Below the pieces are notes generated by a model. It worked only from the letters and a program-made list of their open reading frames with translations. It searched no databases and had not been told where the DNA came from. Positions 27,230 through 34,849 of a stretch of 64,000 bases of DNA are shown piece after piece. This stretch comes from CAXBBB01 sp963841855. GTDB taxonomy: Bacteria > Bacteroidota > Rhodothermia > Rhodothermales > BA12. Made by a program: the position numbers and the translations under genes. Positions within the stretch are counted from its first letter, which is position 1. Each line of letters opens with the position of its first letter. The stretch covers positions 372,001-436,000 of the forward strand of contig CAWJEJ010000004.1 of the NCBI GenBank assembly GCA_963841855.1, in the 5' to 3' direction.

Positions 27230-29944
27230 TCAGCGGGCCAGCGTGATCTGCTCCGTCAGCGTGCTGCGCTCGGTGACGACGCGCACGAAGTACGTCCCAG
27301 CGGCCAGGCTGGTCGCGTCGAGCGCGATGCGCATGTGCCCGGCAGACTCGTAACCGTCGCGCAGCAGGGCGACCTGGCGCCCCAGCACGTCGTAGAGCGC
27401 CACGCGCACGTCGCCGTCGCGGGCGAGGGTCAGGCGCACTTCGGCGCGCTCGGTGACGGGCATCGGCCAGACACCCGTGACGGCGTCGGTCGAAGGCGTT
27501 TCGAGGGCGATCTCGACGACCGGTCCGTAGGTAACCGCGCCGTCCAGGTCCGTCTGGCGCAAGCGGTAGCGGATCGTTGCGGTTTCGAACGCCGCGTCGA
27601 TGTCGACGAAGGCATACTGCTGCGCTTCGAGCGTCGTACCGGCTCCGGCGACAAAGGCGATCGATGTCCACGTCGTTGACTCGGTGCTGCGCTCGATGGC
27701 GAAGCCTGCGTTGTTCGTCTCGCTCTGCGTCGCCCATTCGAGGCGCACGCGGTCGCCGTCCAGCGTAGCGGCGAACGCCGTCAGTTCGACCGGCAGCACG
27801 CCCGAGTTGGGAGTACCCGCAGCGTATGACCCATCGGGCTGCCGCTGAATCGACTCGCTTTCGGTGTCGCCCGAAGACGCGCAGCCCGACCCCAGGCCGA
27901 AGGCCGTGCACAGCGAGTTGGCGTCCATCCGCATGCTACTCACACCCCGCGCGACCGATTGCGCGGCGCCGGTGTTGTCGTAGACGACTACGGTTTCGCG
28001 CGTCGTGGCGTTTTGTCCGGCAGCGGCGCCGTCGGGGTACGAACTCGCCTGACCTTTGTAGAGCGCGATGGCGCCGAACGTATCGTCCAGCGTGTTGGCG
28101 TCTACCTCGCCAGCCGTTCCGTCCGAAGGCGGGCACGACTCGTAAGCGAAGCCTTCGTCGAAGCTTTGCAGCACGTTGGGCACGCCGTCGTCGCCGATCG
28201 TGTAGGTGGAGCCCGGAGCCAGTTCACCGCGCAGGTTGACCGCGTAGCACGCCGTCTCGTCTCGGTCGAACAGCACGAGCGCATAGTCGGCCAGCTGAAC
28301 CGGAAACTCGCCCAGGTTGGCGATTTCCACGAACTCGCTGTTGTCCATCGCCGTGACGGCGTCGTATTCGTTGATGGCGAGCGAGTCGCTGGGCGCGCGC
28401 GACATGAACTCGTAGGCGCCGATGTCGACGGTAGCATCGCCCGACGCCGTTCCAGGCCTGAGGAATCCGCGTCCATCGATGCGGATGGCTTCGCCGCCGT
28501 TTCGCGTGCCGATGCCGCGATTGACGGCCGGACTGGAGGCCAGCAGAGGGCGCGTCGGGACAGCTTCGTCGGCGTTGCCGTTGAGCGAGCCCAGATCGGG
28601 GTTGATGCGGCTGGAAGTGGACTGCTGCCCCGTTCCGACTAGGTCGTTGTTGGCGTTGTACGTCGTCTCGTCGGCCGAGGCCGCAAACGTGTTGGACACG
28701 GCGTCGTTGGTGCCGACGAGGTTGTAGCCCTGCGTCGTAAACGTCGACCCGCTGCTGGCGTCGTAGAGGTCCGAGCCGGGCTGCTTGCCATTGGTCGTGG
28801 CGTCTCCCGCCGAGTTGCTCGCCACGATCGTGTTGCGCAGCGTCGCCGTGCCCTCGTTGGCATCGGCTGGTGCCGAGCCCGAGCCGACTGTTTCGGTCTC
28901 GGGGCGCTGTGCCGTCGCGATGCCGCCGCCCGATCCGCCCGATCCGGCGTAGCCGCTCGCGCCTCCGTTGACGCCGCCGCCGCCCTGGCTGGGATCGCCG
29001 AGCGTGTTTTCGGCCAGCGTGCTCTCGTCGACCGTGAGCGTTCCGGCCGAGTAGATGGCGCCGCCGTTGCCGCCGTCGCCCCCGTTGCCGCCTCGTGCGG
29101 CTCCGCTGTTGGCCTGTCCGTTGGCCCCGCCGCCGCCGTCGCCCGTGCTGTTGCCGCTGAAGGTCGACCGCCGCACGGTCACCGTAGCGCCCATGCTCAC
29201 GTAGAGCGCGCCGCCGTCTCCGCCGTCTCCGGCCGATCCTCCTTCGGTGCGTGCGTCGCCGGTAGCCGGGGCGGCGCCGTTGCCGCCCGGCTGCGTGGCG
29301 TTGCCTGAGAACGACACTTGGTCAATGACGACGTTGGCGCCCATTCCGACGAGGATCGCGCCGCCATCGGCTCCGTCTTCGCCATCGACGCCGACGCCTG
29401 ATCCGTCGGACGAACCGTTGCGTCCCGGACGCGCCTGGCCTCCGGTAAGGCTCATCCGCTCGAAGCGAACCTGCGCGGTCGTGCCGTCGAGCACGTGAAA
29501 GAGCCGGTCGCCGCCCAGCGCGCCGACGGCCTGAGAGATCGACGGCCCGGGCGTACCCGTACCGCGAATGGTGAGGCTGGAAAATGCGGCTCCCGATCCG
29601 CCGATGTCGAGGTCGCCGAACTGGTTGGCGTCCTCATACGTGTCGATGGCGGGCGACGTGTTGGCGTTGAGCGAGTACGCACCCGACATTCCGCCCATCA
29701 GCTGGCCGGGCACGTTGATGATGACGGCGCCGCTCGTCGCGTTGGCTTCGGCGATGGCCTGACGCAGCGAGCACTGCACGCCGGTCGTGCCCATGTCGGT
29801 GTCGTCGCAGGTGCGATCGGTGCCCAATGTGGCGCCCATTGCGAGACCGTCCTGAATCGTCGTTACGGTGTAAATGGTGGGCGATTGGCTCCATGCCGTG
29901 GTAGCGCACAGGAGCGTGAGAAGGAGTGTAGCGAGTGTCTTCAT
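27230..29944 (-). CDS. Large secreted beta-helix protein with lamin-tail-like and T9SS sorting domains
   Basis: Exported protein of 904 residues. The signal peptide starts MKTLATLLLTLLCATTAWSQ. Near residue 45 is VQCSLRQAIAEANATSG, the CSLREA-type motif of choice-of-anchor/parallel beta-helix proteins. Gly-rich turns repeat (DGEDGADGGAILVGMGA, GDGGDGGALYVSMGA, GGNGGDGGNGGAIYSAG), as expected for right-handed beta-helix rungs. LAINEYDAVTAMDNSEFVEI resembles a lamin-tail domain. WATQSETNNAGFAIERS and the end YDVLGRQVALLRDG, SLAAGTYFVRVVTERS form the type-A T9SS tail. It is probably an adhesin or surface protein. An alternative start at 30007 has a good AAAGGAGG sequence before it but would give an unusually long signal sequence. 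Confidence 0.88.
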   Translation of the reverse strand: MKTLATLLLTLLCATTAWSQSPTIYTVTTIQDGLAMGATLGTDRTCDDTDMGTTGVQCSLRQAIAEANATSGAVIINVPGQLMGGMSGAYSLNANTSPAIDTYEDANQFGDLDIGGSGAAFSSLTIRGTGTPGPSISQAVGALGGDRLFHVLDGTTAQVRFERMSLTGGQARPGRNGSSDGSGVGVDGEDGADGGAILVGMGANVVIDQVSFSGNATQPGGNGAAPATGDARTEGGSAGDGGDGGALYVSMGATVTVRRSTFSGNSTGDGGGGANGQANSGAARGGNGGDGGNGGAIYSAGTLTVDESTLAENTLGDPSQGGGGVNGGASGYAGSGGSGGGIATAQRPETETVGSGSAPADANEGTATLRNTIVASNSAGDATTNGKQPGSDLYDASSGSTFTTQGYNLVGTNDAVSNTFAASADETTYNANNDLVGTGQQSTSSRINPDLGSLNGNADEAVPTRPLLASSPAVNRGIGTRNGGEAIRIDGRGFLRPGTASGDATVDIGAYEFMSRAPSDSLAINEYDAVTAMDNSEFVEIANLGEFPVQLADYALVLFDRDETACYAVNLRGELAPGSTYTIGDDGVPNVLQSFDEGFAYESCPPSDGTAGEVDANTLDDTFGAIALYKGQASSYPDGAAAGQNATTRETVVVYDNTGAAQSVARGVSSMRMDANSLCTAFGLGSGCASSGDTESESIQRQPDGSYAAGTPNSGVLPVELTAFAATLDGDRVRLEWATQSETNNAGFAIERSTESTTWTSIAFVAGAGTTLEAQQYAFVDIDAAFETATIRYRLRQTDLDGAVTYGPVVEIALETPSTDAVTGVWPMPVTERAEVRLTLARDGDVRVALYDVLGRQVALLRDGYESAGHMRIALDATSLAAGTYFVRVVTERSTLTEQITLAR

Positions 29945-30285
29945 GGTGGAGAAGAAGAGTGGTAAGAGACCGGAGCGTCCGGCCGGAACGTCGAGCACCT
30001 TCAACATCACCCTCCTTTCACTCGAGATCAAAGGGGAACCGTGAACCAGGCGCTACAAACGGTTTACCATGATGCAACGATCGTCCGCAACCCTGACCCA
30101 TCGCTAAGTCATCTATCCAGAACGAGATACACCGTCGTCACCTGCGCCGAGCAAGCGCGACGGCGACATGCGTAGCACTTCTTGACGTGGATGCAGTCTT
30201 CTCCTGCAGCCAGAGAATGCGCTGCCTTGCGAAGCCGACAGTTCGCGCCGAGCACGTTGTCACTGAGGGGAGCGAGCCGTCGTGT
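29945..30285. other. Intergenic region upstream of the T9SS beta-helix gene
   Basis: About 340 bp between two minus-strand genes. Near 30010-30018 the minus strand reads AAAGGAGGGTGATG, one of the few strong Shine-Dalgarno-like sequences in the window. No TAnnTTTG box, RNA gene or ORF is convincing. Confidence 0.4.
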
Positions 30286-31239
30286 TCAGCGAAAGAAGCA
30301 CGTCACGCCGCTCCACAGCAAGTCGACGCGGGCGGTGTCGGATGGCGCGTCGCCGAGCAGGCCGAATAAGTCGTCGCCCACTGTAAACTCCCAGCCGAGC
30401 GTGGTTTCGTCGACCGAAGACACGGCGTATGGCGCCTGCACGTCGGCCCAGGTGGACTGGTAGCGGATACCGGTCATCGTCGTCGGACGGTCGTCCATCG
30501 CCCACGACTCGGTGTCCATCGGCGTGCCGACGGTCCACCCGGCGAAGTGATCGTCCGAAAATTGGAGCGTCAGGCCGTCGTGCCATCCTGCGAAGCCCAG
30601 CGGACCAGCGCCGCATTCCTCGTTGACGCCCTGCTCGTCGGCTTTTCCCCGGATGTCGGCGAGCGCTTCCAGCAGGCTGCTCCGTGTCATGCCGAAGGGG
30701 AGCGGGCGCGCCGAGCCGGTGATCGGGTTGACGACGCGCAGCCCGCCCGCCTCGACGACGAGTTCGGCGGACCGGCGGAACGAGGCGCCACCGTCGGGGA
30801 TCATCCGCCCCATCGGACGCAGCGCGCGCCACTGCGTTTCGAGCAAGGCGGGACGCTCGGACGGACGCACGAGCAGAAACAAGACAGATCCGAGCGTAGC
30901 GACCTCGACTGCATTGCCGGGCGTATAGCCCATCAGCACGACGCTCAGACTGTCGCCCATGACGTCGCCGCGCACGTTCATCCGCGTCGCCGCATCGGGT
31001 CCGTCGACGGTGTACGAACCGGTGAGCATCCTCGCCGAGTCGGGCGCGCTGAGGTCCAGTGCGTGAAGCCATGCGCCTTCGCCGTTCGCGTCGTCGAACG
31101 TATAGCGTCCAGCCCAGACAGCCGCTTCCGAAGGGGACGCCGTAACCTCGACCGAAGCAGGTTCGGCAGGCACCGATGACGCAGGTTCGTCCGAGCAGGC
31201 GGTAGCGAAGAGGATGAGAACGAGCGGTAGGCGGTGCAT
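30286..31239 (-). CDS. Lipoprotein of unknown function
   Basis: Predicted lipoprotein of 317 residues. The signal peptide MHRLPLVLILFATAC ends in a lipobox with the lipidated Cys at 15, followed by an acidic Ser/Pro/Glu linker. The mature part alternates beta strands (VWAGRYTFDDANGEGAW, MLTGSYTVDGPD, SLSVVLMGYTPGN, VATLGSVLFLLVRP) and ends with GWEFTVGDDLFGLLGD. No enzyme motif was recognised. The start at 31239 is chosen for the lipoprotein signal; the frame is open further upstream without protein-like sequence. It is divergent from the Kbp-like gene, sharing a 112-bp control region. Confidence 0.7.
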   Translation of the reverse strand: MHRLPLVLILFATACSDEPASSVPAEPASVEVTASPSEAAVWAGRYTFDDANGEGAWLHALDLSAPDSARMLTGSYTVDGPDAATRMNVRGDVMGDSLSVVLMGYTPGNAVEVATLGSVLFLLVRPSERPALLETQWRALRPMGRMIPDGGASFRRSAELVVEAGGLRVVNPITGSARPLPFGMTRSSLLEALADIRGKADEQGVNEECGAGPLGFAGWHDGLTLQFSDDHFAGWTVGTPMDTESWAMDDRPTTMTGIRYQSTWADVQAPYAVSSVDETTLGWEFTVGDDLFGLLGDAPSDTARVDLLWSGVTCFFR

Positions 31240-31351
31240 GAGTCGGGCGGAGAGCGGGCGCCAAAGTACTGCACAGGCATCTCTTGAGCGCGGAACAGCA
31301 GGCTTCCGGGTCGCGTGACATCTCTTCTCTTCGTCCAACCTCCCGAATTCC

Positions 31352-31795
31352 ATGGGTCTCTTCGACTTCCTCAAAGACAAAGGCAAAAAGGTCTCGGCCG
31401 ACGCCCCCGAACCCAGCGCGCAGCAAATTCAGAACGAAGTCGCGCGCGCGATGGGCGGCGCCATCACCGACCTCGGCGTCTTCTACTCCAAAGGCAAAGC
31501 CACTCTCCAGGGCCAAGCGCGTGACTATGCCGCCAAGCAAAAAGCGACGCTCGTAGCGGGCAACATCGCAGGCGTCGAGCAGGTGGACGATAACCTGACC
31601 GTCGCGTCGAACGAGCCCGAAGCGAAAGCCACGTTCTACACGATTGAGAAGGGCGACTCGCTCTCCAAAATCGCCAAGGCCCACATGGGCGACGCCAACA
31701 AATGGCGCGAGTTGTTCGAGGCCAACAAGGAGGTCGTCGAGGACCCGGACAAGATCTATCCTGGCCAGCAAATCCGCATCCCCGCCGACGCCTGA
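31352..31795 (+). CDS. kbp: BON-LysM protein, homologue of potassium-binding protein Kbp (YgaU)
   Basis: Protein of 147 residues, matching E. coli Kbp/YgaU (149) throughout. The N-terminus is MGLFDFLKDKGKKV. A BON domain lies at about 25-85 (ITDLGVFYSKGKATLQGQA, VAGNIAGVEQVDDNLTV). A LysM domain lies at about 92-145 (FYTIEKGDSLSKIAKAHMGD, ANKWRELFEANKEVV, DPDKIYPGQQIRIP). E. coli Kbp is a cytoplasmic K+ sensor needed for growth at high K+. There is no signal peptide, consistent with that location. It is monocistronic with a strong terminator 39 nt after the stop. A role in potassium or osmotic balance is inferred by homology. Confidence 0.92.
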   Translation: MGLFDFLKDKGKKVSADAPEPSAQQIQNEVARAMGGAITDLGVFYSKGKATLQGQARDYAAKQKATLVAGNIAGVEQVDDNLTVASNEPEAKATFYTIEKGDSLSKIAKAHMGDANKWRELFEANKEVVEDPDKIYPGQQIRIPADA

Positions 31796-31834
31796 CCCCA
31801 AGTCCGCACCGACGAGTCATGCCTCGTCACTCAG

Positions 31835-31875
31835 CACAAACGCCCCGCTGGCTCAGAGTCAGCGGGGCGTTTGTG
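31835..31875. terminator. Strong hairpin terminator after the Kbp-like gene
   Basis: A 16-bp perfect stem (CACAAACGCCCCGCTG and its complement) with a 9-nt loop. The complement arm contains GTTTG. It lies between convergent genes and could stop both. Confidence 0.85.
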
Positions 31876-31895
31876 GTTTGGCGCGAGCCATGTCG

Positions 31896-32135
31896 TCAGC
31901 CCATTCTCTCCAATTGAAGCAGTGGAATACCGCGACGCTCCAGATGCTGGCGACGCAGTCGGAGTCCGCGCGCCGTTGCAAGCGTGGCGAAGAGCACCAT
32001 CGGGAGCGTCGCGTCCGGCACCTCGCCTGAGAGAATCGAGGTGATTACCAATGCTACGACCGATATGGCGCCGACAGCGAACATGGGCAAGCTACCTGGC
32101 TGAAACGTCCGGTCGAGCGAGGGTATGTACGTCAT
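31896..32135 (-). CDS. Small two-helix membrane protein, paralogue of its neighbour
   Basis: Protein of 79 residues with two predicted helices (MFAVGAISVVALVITSILSG and TLPMVLFATLATARGL) and a positively charged tail (RLRRQHLERRGIPLLQLERM). The tail and the helix spacing match the adjacent upstream protein at 32154-32396 (RKRRVERRGVQLLDLNRR), so the two arose by tandem duplication. No family was recognised. It follows asnB and the paralogue with an 18-bp gap, all on the same strand, so it may be in the asnB transcript. Function is unknown. Confidence 0.65.
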   Translation of the reverse strand: MTYIPSLDRTFQPGSLPMFAVGAISVVALVITSILSGEVPDATLPMVLFATLATARGLRLRRQHLERRGIPLLQLERMG

Positions 32136-32153
32136 GGTGATTGAGGTGACTCT

Positions 32154-32396
32154 CTATGCGCGTCGATTCAGGTCGAGCAGTTGCACTCCGCGACGCTCGA
32201 CACGCCGCTTGCGGAAGGCGAGATGCTTCGCCAGGCCAGCCGCTCCAAACGCTACCGCAAAGGCGTAGTGATTGGGCAGAGCGGAGAGGTCAATGACTCC
32301 AATAAGGAGCACGACCATGATTCCAACGACAATCAGACTGATTGCGAGGTTGCTACCCTGACCGAAATCGGGTTCAAAGCGGCGAAGGTCGATCAT
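32154..32396 (-). CDS. Small two-helix membrane protein downstream of asnB
   Basis: Protein of 80 residues. The N-terminus is MIDLRRFEPDFGQGSNLAIS. Two hydrophobic segments follow (ISLIVVGIMVVLLIGVIDLS and FAVAFGAAGLAKHL), with a basic C-terminal tail RKRRVERRGVQLLDLNRR. It is a paralogue of the 79-residue protein that follows. The start lies 18 bp after the asnB stop, suggesting co-transcription with asnB under its attenuation control. The family is unknown and no enzymatic motif is seen. Confidence 0.65.
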   Translation of the reverse strand: MIDLRRFEPDFGQGSNLAISLIVVGIMVVLLIGVIDLSALPNHYAFAVAFGAAGLAKHLAFRKRRVERRGVQLLDLNRRA

Positions 32397-32414
32397 AGCG
32401 ATATAAAGTGTATT

Positions 32415-34082
32415 CTATCCAATATACGCCTGTTCGTGAACGCCCGTAACGGCACGCCCGGACGGATCGGCGGAGTTCGCGAACGAGGCGTCCCACGCGA
32501 TGGCTTCGGGCGTCGAGCAGGCGACGGATTTGCCGCCGGGGACCGTCCGGGCGTAGGCGTCGGCGGGATAGTGGGCGTCGAAGAGGGTGCGGTAGAAGTA
32601 GCCTTCCTTGGTGTCCGGCGTGTGGATGGGGAAGCGGTAGGCGGCCCGAGCGAGTTGGTCGTCCGTCACCTGCGTTTCGGCATAGTCGCGCAGTCCGTCG
32701 ATCCAGCCGTAGCCGACGCCGTCCGAAAACTGCTCCTTCTGCCGCCACGCGACCGAGTGGGGCAGCACGTCTTCGAACGCCTGGCGCAGGATATGCTTCT
32801 CGATCCGTCCGGCCGGGCGTTTGGCAGCCGGGTCGAGCGTCATCGCCACGTCGACGAAGCGCTGGTCGAGGAATGGCACGCGGGCTTCGATGCCCCAAGC
32901 CGCCATCGCCTTGTTGGCGCGCAAGCAGTCGTAGCTGTGCAGGCGGGCCAGCTTGCGAACGGTCTCGTCGTGAAACGCGCGCGCGTCGGGCGACTTGTGG
33001 AAGTAGAGGTAGCCGCCGAACAGCTCGTCGGCGCCCTCGCCCGAGAGCACCATCTTGACGCCCATCGCGCGTATCCGCCTCGCCATCAGGTACATCGGCG
33101 TCGCGGCGCGGATCGTCGTCACGTCGTATGTTTCGAGGTGATAGACCACGTCCGAGAGCGCGTCAATGCCTTCCTGAACGGTGAAGTGGAACCCGTGATG
33201 TGTCGTCCCGATGTGGTCGGCCACGACTTGGGCCGCTGCCAGATCGGGCGAGCCTTCGAGTCCGATCGAGAACGAGTGCAGGTTGGGCCACCACGCCTGC
33301 GACCGGTCGTCGTCCTCGACGCGCGTGGCCGAGAAGCGCTTGGCCGTCGCCGCGATGATCGACGAGTCCAGGCCGCCCGAGAGCAGCACGCCGTAGGGCA
33401 CGTCGGCCATCATCTGGCGCTTGACGGCGGCTTCGAGCGCGTCGCGCACGGCGGCTGGATCGGCATCGTTGCCCTCGACCGCGTCGAAGTCGGTCCAGGC
33501 CGGATCGTAGTAGCGCGTCGGCTCGGCCTCACCACTCTGCCAGACCGATCCGGGCGGAAACACCTCCACCTGGGTACAGACTTCGGTCAGCGCCTTCATC
33601 TCGGACGCGGCGTACAACGTGCCCTGGGCGTCACGTCCGGTGTACAGCGGCATCACGCCATGCGGATCGCGCGCGATCATCCAGTCGCCGGTCTGGGTGT
33701 CGACGAGGACGAAGGCGAAAATGCCGATCAAGTCATTGAGGAAATCCGTCCCGCGCTGGCGAAACAGCGGCAGGATGACTTCGCAGTCGGACTCGGTCGT
33801 GAACGCGTACACAGTGGACAGCCCGGCGCGCAGCGCGCGGTGGTTGTAGATCTCGCCGTTGACGGCCAGCGCGTGGCGTCCGTCGGGCGAGACGAGCGGC
33901 TGGGCCCCGCCCTGCACGTCGACGATGGCCAGGCGCTCGTGCGCCAGGACTGAAGTGTCTGTCGCGTGGATGCCGGACCAGTCGGGCCCGCGGTGGCGCT
34001 GCGTTTTGGACAAGCGGAGCGCGGTTGCGCGGGCGTCGGAAGGATCGCCGGCGAGATCAAGAAGACCGAGAATGGAGCACAT
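32415..34082 (-). CDS. asnB: Asparagine synthetase B (glutamine-hydrolysing)
   Basis: Enzyme of 555 residues, the same size as E. coli AsnB. It makes asparagine from aspartate, ATP and glutamine. The N-terminal glutaminase begins with the catalytic Cys2 (MCSILGLLDL) and has RHRGPDWSG, HERLAIVD and ALAVNGEIYNH. The synthetase domain holds the PP-loop LLSGGLDSSIIAATA and VLSGEGADELFGGY, with VPFLDQRFVDVAMTLDP and WRQKEQFSDGVGYGW. The start is fixed by Cys2. Upstream lie a leader ORF rich in Asn codons, alternative hairpins and an intrinsic terminator, so transcription is probably attenuated by charged tRNA-Asn supply. Two small membrane protein genes follow. Confidence 0.97.
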   Translation of the reverse strand: MCSILGLLDLAGDPSDARATALRLSKTQRHRGPDWSGIHATDTSVLAHERLAIVDVQGGAQPLVSPDGRHALAVNGEIYNHRALRAGLSTVYAFTTESDCEVILPLFRQRGTDFLNDLIGIFAFVLVDTQTGDWMIARDPHGVMPLYTGRDAQGTLYAASEMKALTEVCTQVEVFPPGSVWQSGEAEPTRYYDPAWTDFDAVEGNDADPAAVRDALEAAVKRQMMADVPYGVLLSGGLDSSIIAATAKRFSATRVEDDDRSQAWWPNLHSFSIGLEGSPDLAAAQVVADHIGTTHHGFHFTVQEGIDALSDVVYHLETYDVTTIRAATPMYLMARRIRAMGVKMVLSGEGADELFGGYLYFHKSPDARAFHDETVRKLARLHSYDCLRANKAMAAWGIEARVPFLDQRFVDVAMTLDPAAKRPAGRIEKHILRQAFEDVLPHSVAWRQKEQFSDGVGYGWIDGLRDYAETQVTDDQLARAAYRFPIHTPDTKEGYFYRTLFDAHYPADAYARTVPGGKSVACSTPEAIAWDASFANSADPSGRAVTGVHEQAYIG

Positions 34083-34107
34083 AGCGGGGAGTGAATGCGA
34101 GGGGTCG

Positions 34108-34148
34108 AAACGAAAACAGCGACCCCTCCGGTTGTGGAGAGGTCGCTG
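34108..34148 (-). terminator. Intrinsic terminator in the asnB leader
   Basis: A 13-bp stem, CAGCGACCTCTCC (34148-34136) with GGAGGGGTCGCTG (34129-34117), one G:U pair and a 6-nt loop ACAACC. It is followed on the transcript by TTTTCGTTT and then, 26 nt after that, the asnB ATG. A terminator before its own gene is the mark of attenuation. Confidence 0.85.
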
Positions 34149-34169
34149 CGAAAGGGCTAGCGGCTGCTG

Positions 34170-34247
34170 CTACGCACGCCTGCCGATTCCGCGTCCTCTC
34201 AGGAGGGCGGGATTCGGATTGACGTTGCGGTTTGCGAGGTGCGGCAT
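34170..34247 (-). CDS. Asparagine-rich leader peptide of asnB
   Basis: A 25-codon ORF too short for normal gene calling. It starts at ATG 34247 and stops at TAG 34170-34172. It begins MPHLANRNVNPNP, with Asn at positions 6, 8, 10 and 12 (AAC, AAC, AAT, AAT), four of seven consecutive residues, and continues with an Arg/Gly-rich tail. The stop is 22 nt before the terminator's first arm. The predicted transcript start near 34266 leaves a short leader of about 19 nt. By analogy with TrpL and HisL it would measure charged tRNA-Asn. An overlapping longer frame exists but lacks this organisation. No Shine-Dalgarno sequence is seen, as for most genes here. Confidence 0.75.
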   Translation of the reverse strand: MPHLANRNVNPNPALLRGRGIGRRA

Positions 34248-34271
34248 GTGGGCCGGTTGGTGCAGCTGATG

Positions 34272-34302
34272 TGAAGGTAGGCGCAGGACCGAGCATGCGC
34301 AA
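34272..34302 (-). promoter_or_regulatory. Promoter of the asnB leader
   Basis: TTG (34302-34300), a 20-nt spacer, then TACCTTCA (34279-34272) on the minus strand. This is close to the Bacteroidota -33/-7 pattern. The same TTG-N20 spacing occurs at 35879-35909. Confidence 0.5.
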
Positions 34303-34357
34303 GTCTGGGTTTGTCTGCGTCCAGCGTCGCATCCAGGCAGAAGGTCAACTTCTACTA

Positions 34358-34372
34358 GGCAACGTTGACAAT
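34358..34372 (+). repeat. Left terminal inverted repeat of the IS element
   Basis: GGCAACGTTGACAAT, perfectly complementary to 35223-35237. It overlaps the orfB stop codon region by one base. Confidence 0.85.
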
Positions 34373-34849
34373 CAGGCGAGCAGGAGTAGCGTCGAGACGG
34401 CGTGCACCATCGAGAGGTAGTTGCGCGCCGTCTGCTCGTAGCGCGTGCCGATGCGCCGGTAGCGTTTGAGTCTGCCGATCAGCCGTTCGACCTGGTTGCG
34501 CTCCTTGTACAACTCGCGGTCGAACGCAGGTTTTAGCGAGCGAGCACCGGTGGGCTTGATCACCGCAGCGAGCACCGGTGGGCTTGATCACCGCGCCGAT
34601 TCTGCGCGCGGCCAGCCACGCCCGGCGCGCGTCCGAGTCGTAGGCCGCATCGGCCAGCACGGCGCCCGCGTCCAGCCCCGCAATCAGCGGCAGCATCGCC
34701 TTGCCGTCGTCGGCCTGCCCGCCGGTGAGCGCGAAGCGCACCGGATTGCCAAGGGCGTCGCATGCCACGTGCAGTTTGGCGCTCAGCCCGCCCCGGCTGC
34801 GCCCGAAGCCCTCGCGGTCGTTGGCTAGTTCGCTGCTAGCCCCCTTTTT
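34372..34849 (-). pseudogene. IS5-type transposase orfB, broken by a 28-bp duplication
   Basis: Catalytic half of the transposase. In the -1 frame after the slippery run it reads GGLSAKLHVACDALGNPVRF, then the second catalytic Asp region LADAAYDSDARRAWLAARR, IGAVIKPTGAR. At the duplicated 28 bp (34540-34594) the frame breaks. The rest, ARSLKPAFDRELYKERNQVE and RLIGRLKRYRRIGTRYEQTA, lies in another frame and holds the catalytic Glu region. Removing one repeat copy restores one frame ending STLLLLA at 34372. With the duplication the protein would end in an unrelated Arg-rich tail. Confidence 0.8.
34540..34594. repeat. 28-bp tandem duplication inside the transposase gene
   Basis: The unit beginning GCGAGCACCGGTGGGCTTGA occurs at 34540-34567 and again at 34568-34594 (27 identical bases, the 28th differs). 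Because 28 is not a multiple of 3, it shifts the orfB reading frame. Confidence 0.9.

Larger units (their letters stand above)
34083..34266 (-). promoter_or_regulatory. asnB leader RNA with alternative hairpins (attenuator)
   Basis: Three mutually exclusive pairings can be drawn. Pairing 1:2 joins 34217-34203 with 34198-34183 (about 14 pairs including CCGA/TCGG, TCC/GGA and CCTC/GAGG) and covers the Asn12 codon and abuts Asn10. Antiterminator 2:3 joins GAGAGGACGC (34200-34191) with GCGACCTCTC (34046-type arm, 34146-34137), 9 of 10 pairs. Terminator 3:4 is the hairpin at 34117-34148. A ribosome stalled on the Asn codons would block 1, free 2 and let 2:3 prevent termination; an unstalled ribosome or no translation would allow 3:4. 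This is the trp/his-type logic, here read from sequence only. Confidence 0.75.

Noticed and set aside
26562..27911. A 449-codon minus-strand ORF across susD and the T9SS cargo gene
   Set aside because: It is Arg-rich, spans two real genes and crosses a terminator; a compositional artefact.
30260..31801. A 513-codon minus-strand ORF
   Set aside because: It covers the Kbp-like gene on the opposite strand and the lipoprotein gene in another frame, and has no protein-like sequence.
32181..33953. A 590-codon plus-strand ORF across asnB
   Set aside because: It is antisense to asnB, whose active-site motifs are unambiguous; long antisense frames are expected at this GC content.
34057..34332. A 91-codon minus-strand ORF upstream of asnB
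   Set aside because: It overlaps the leader peptide in another frame and spans the terminator; it has no protein-like features.
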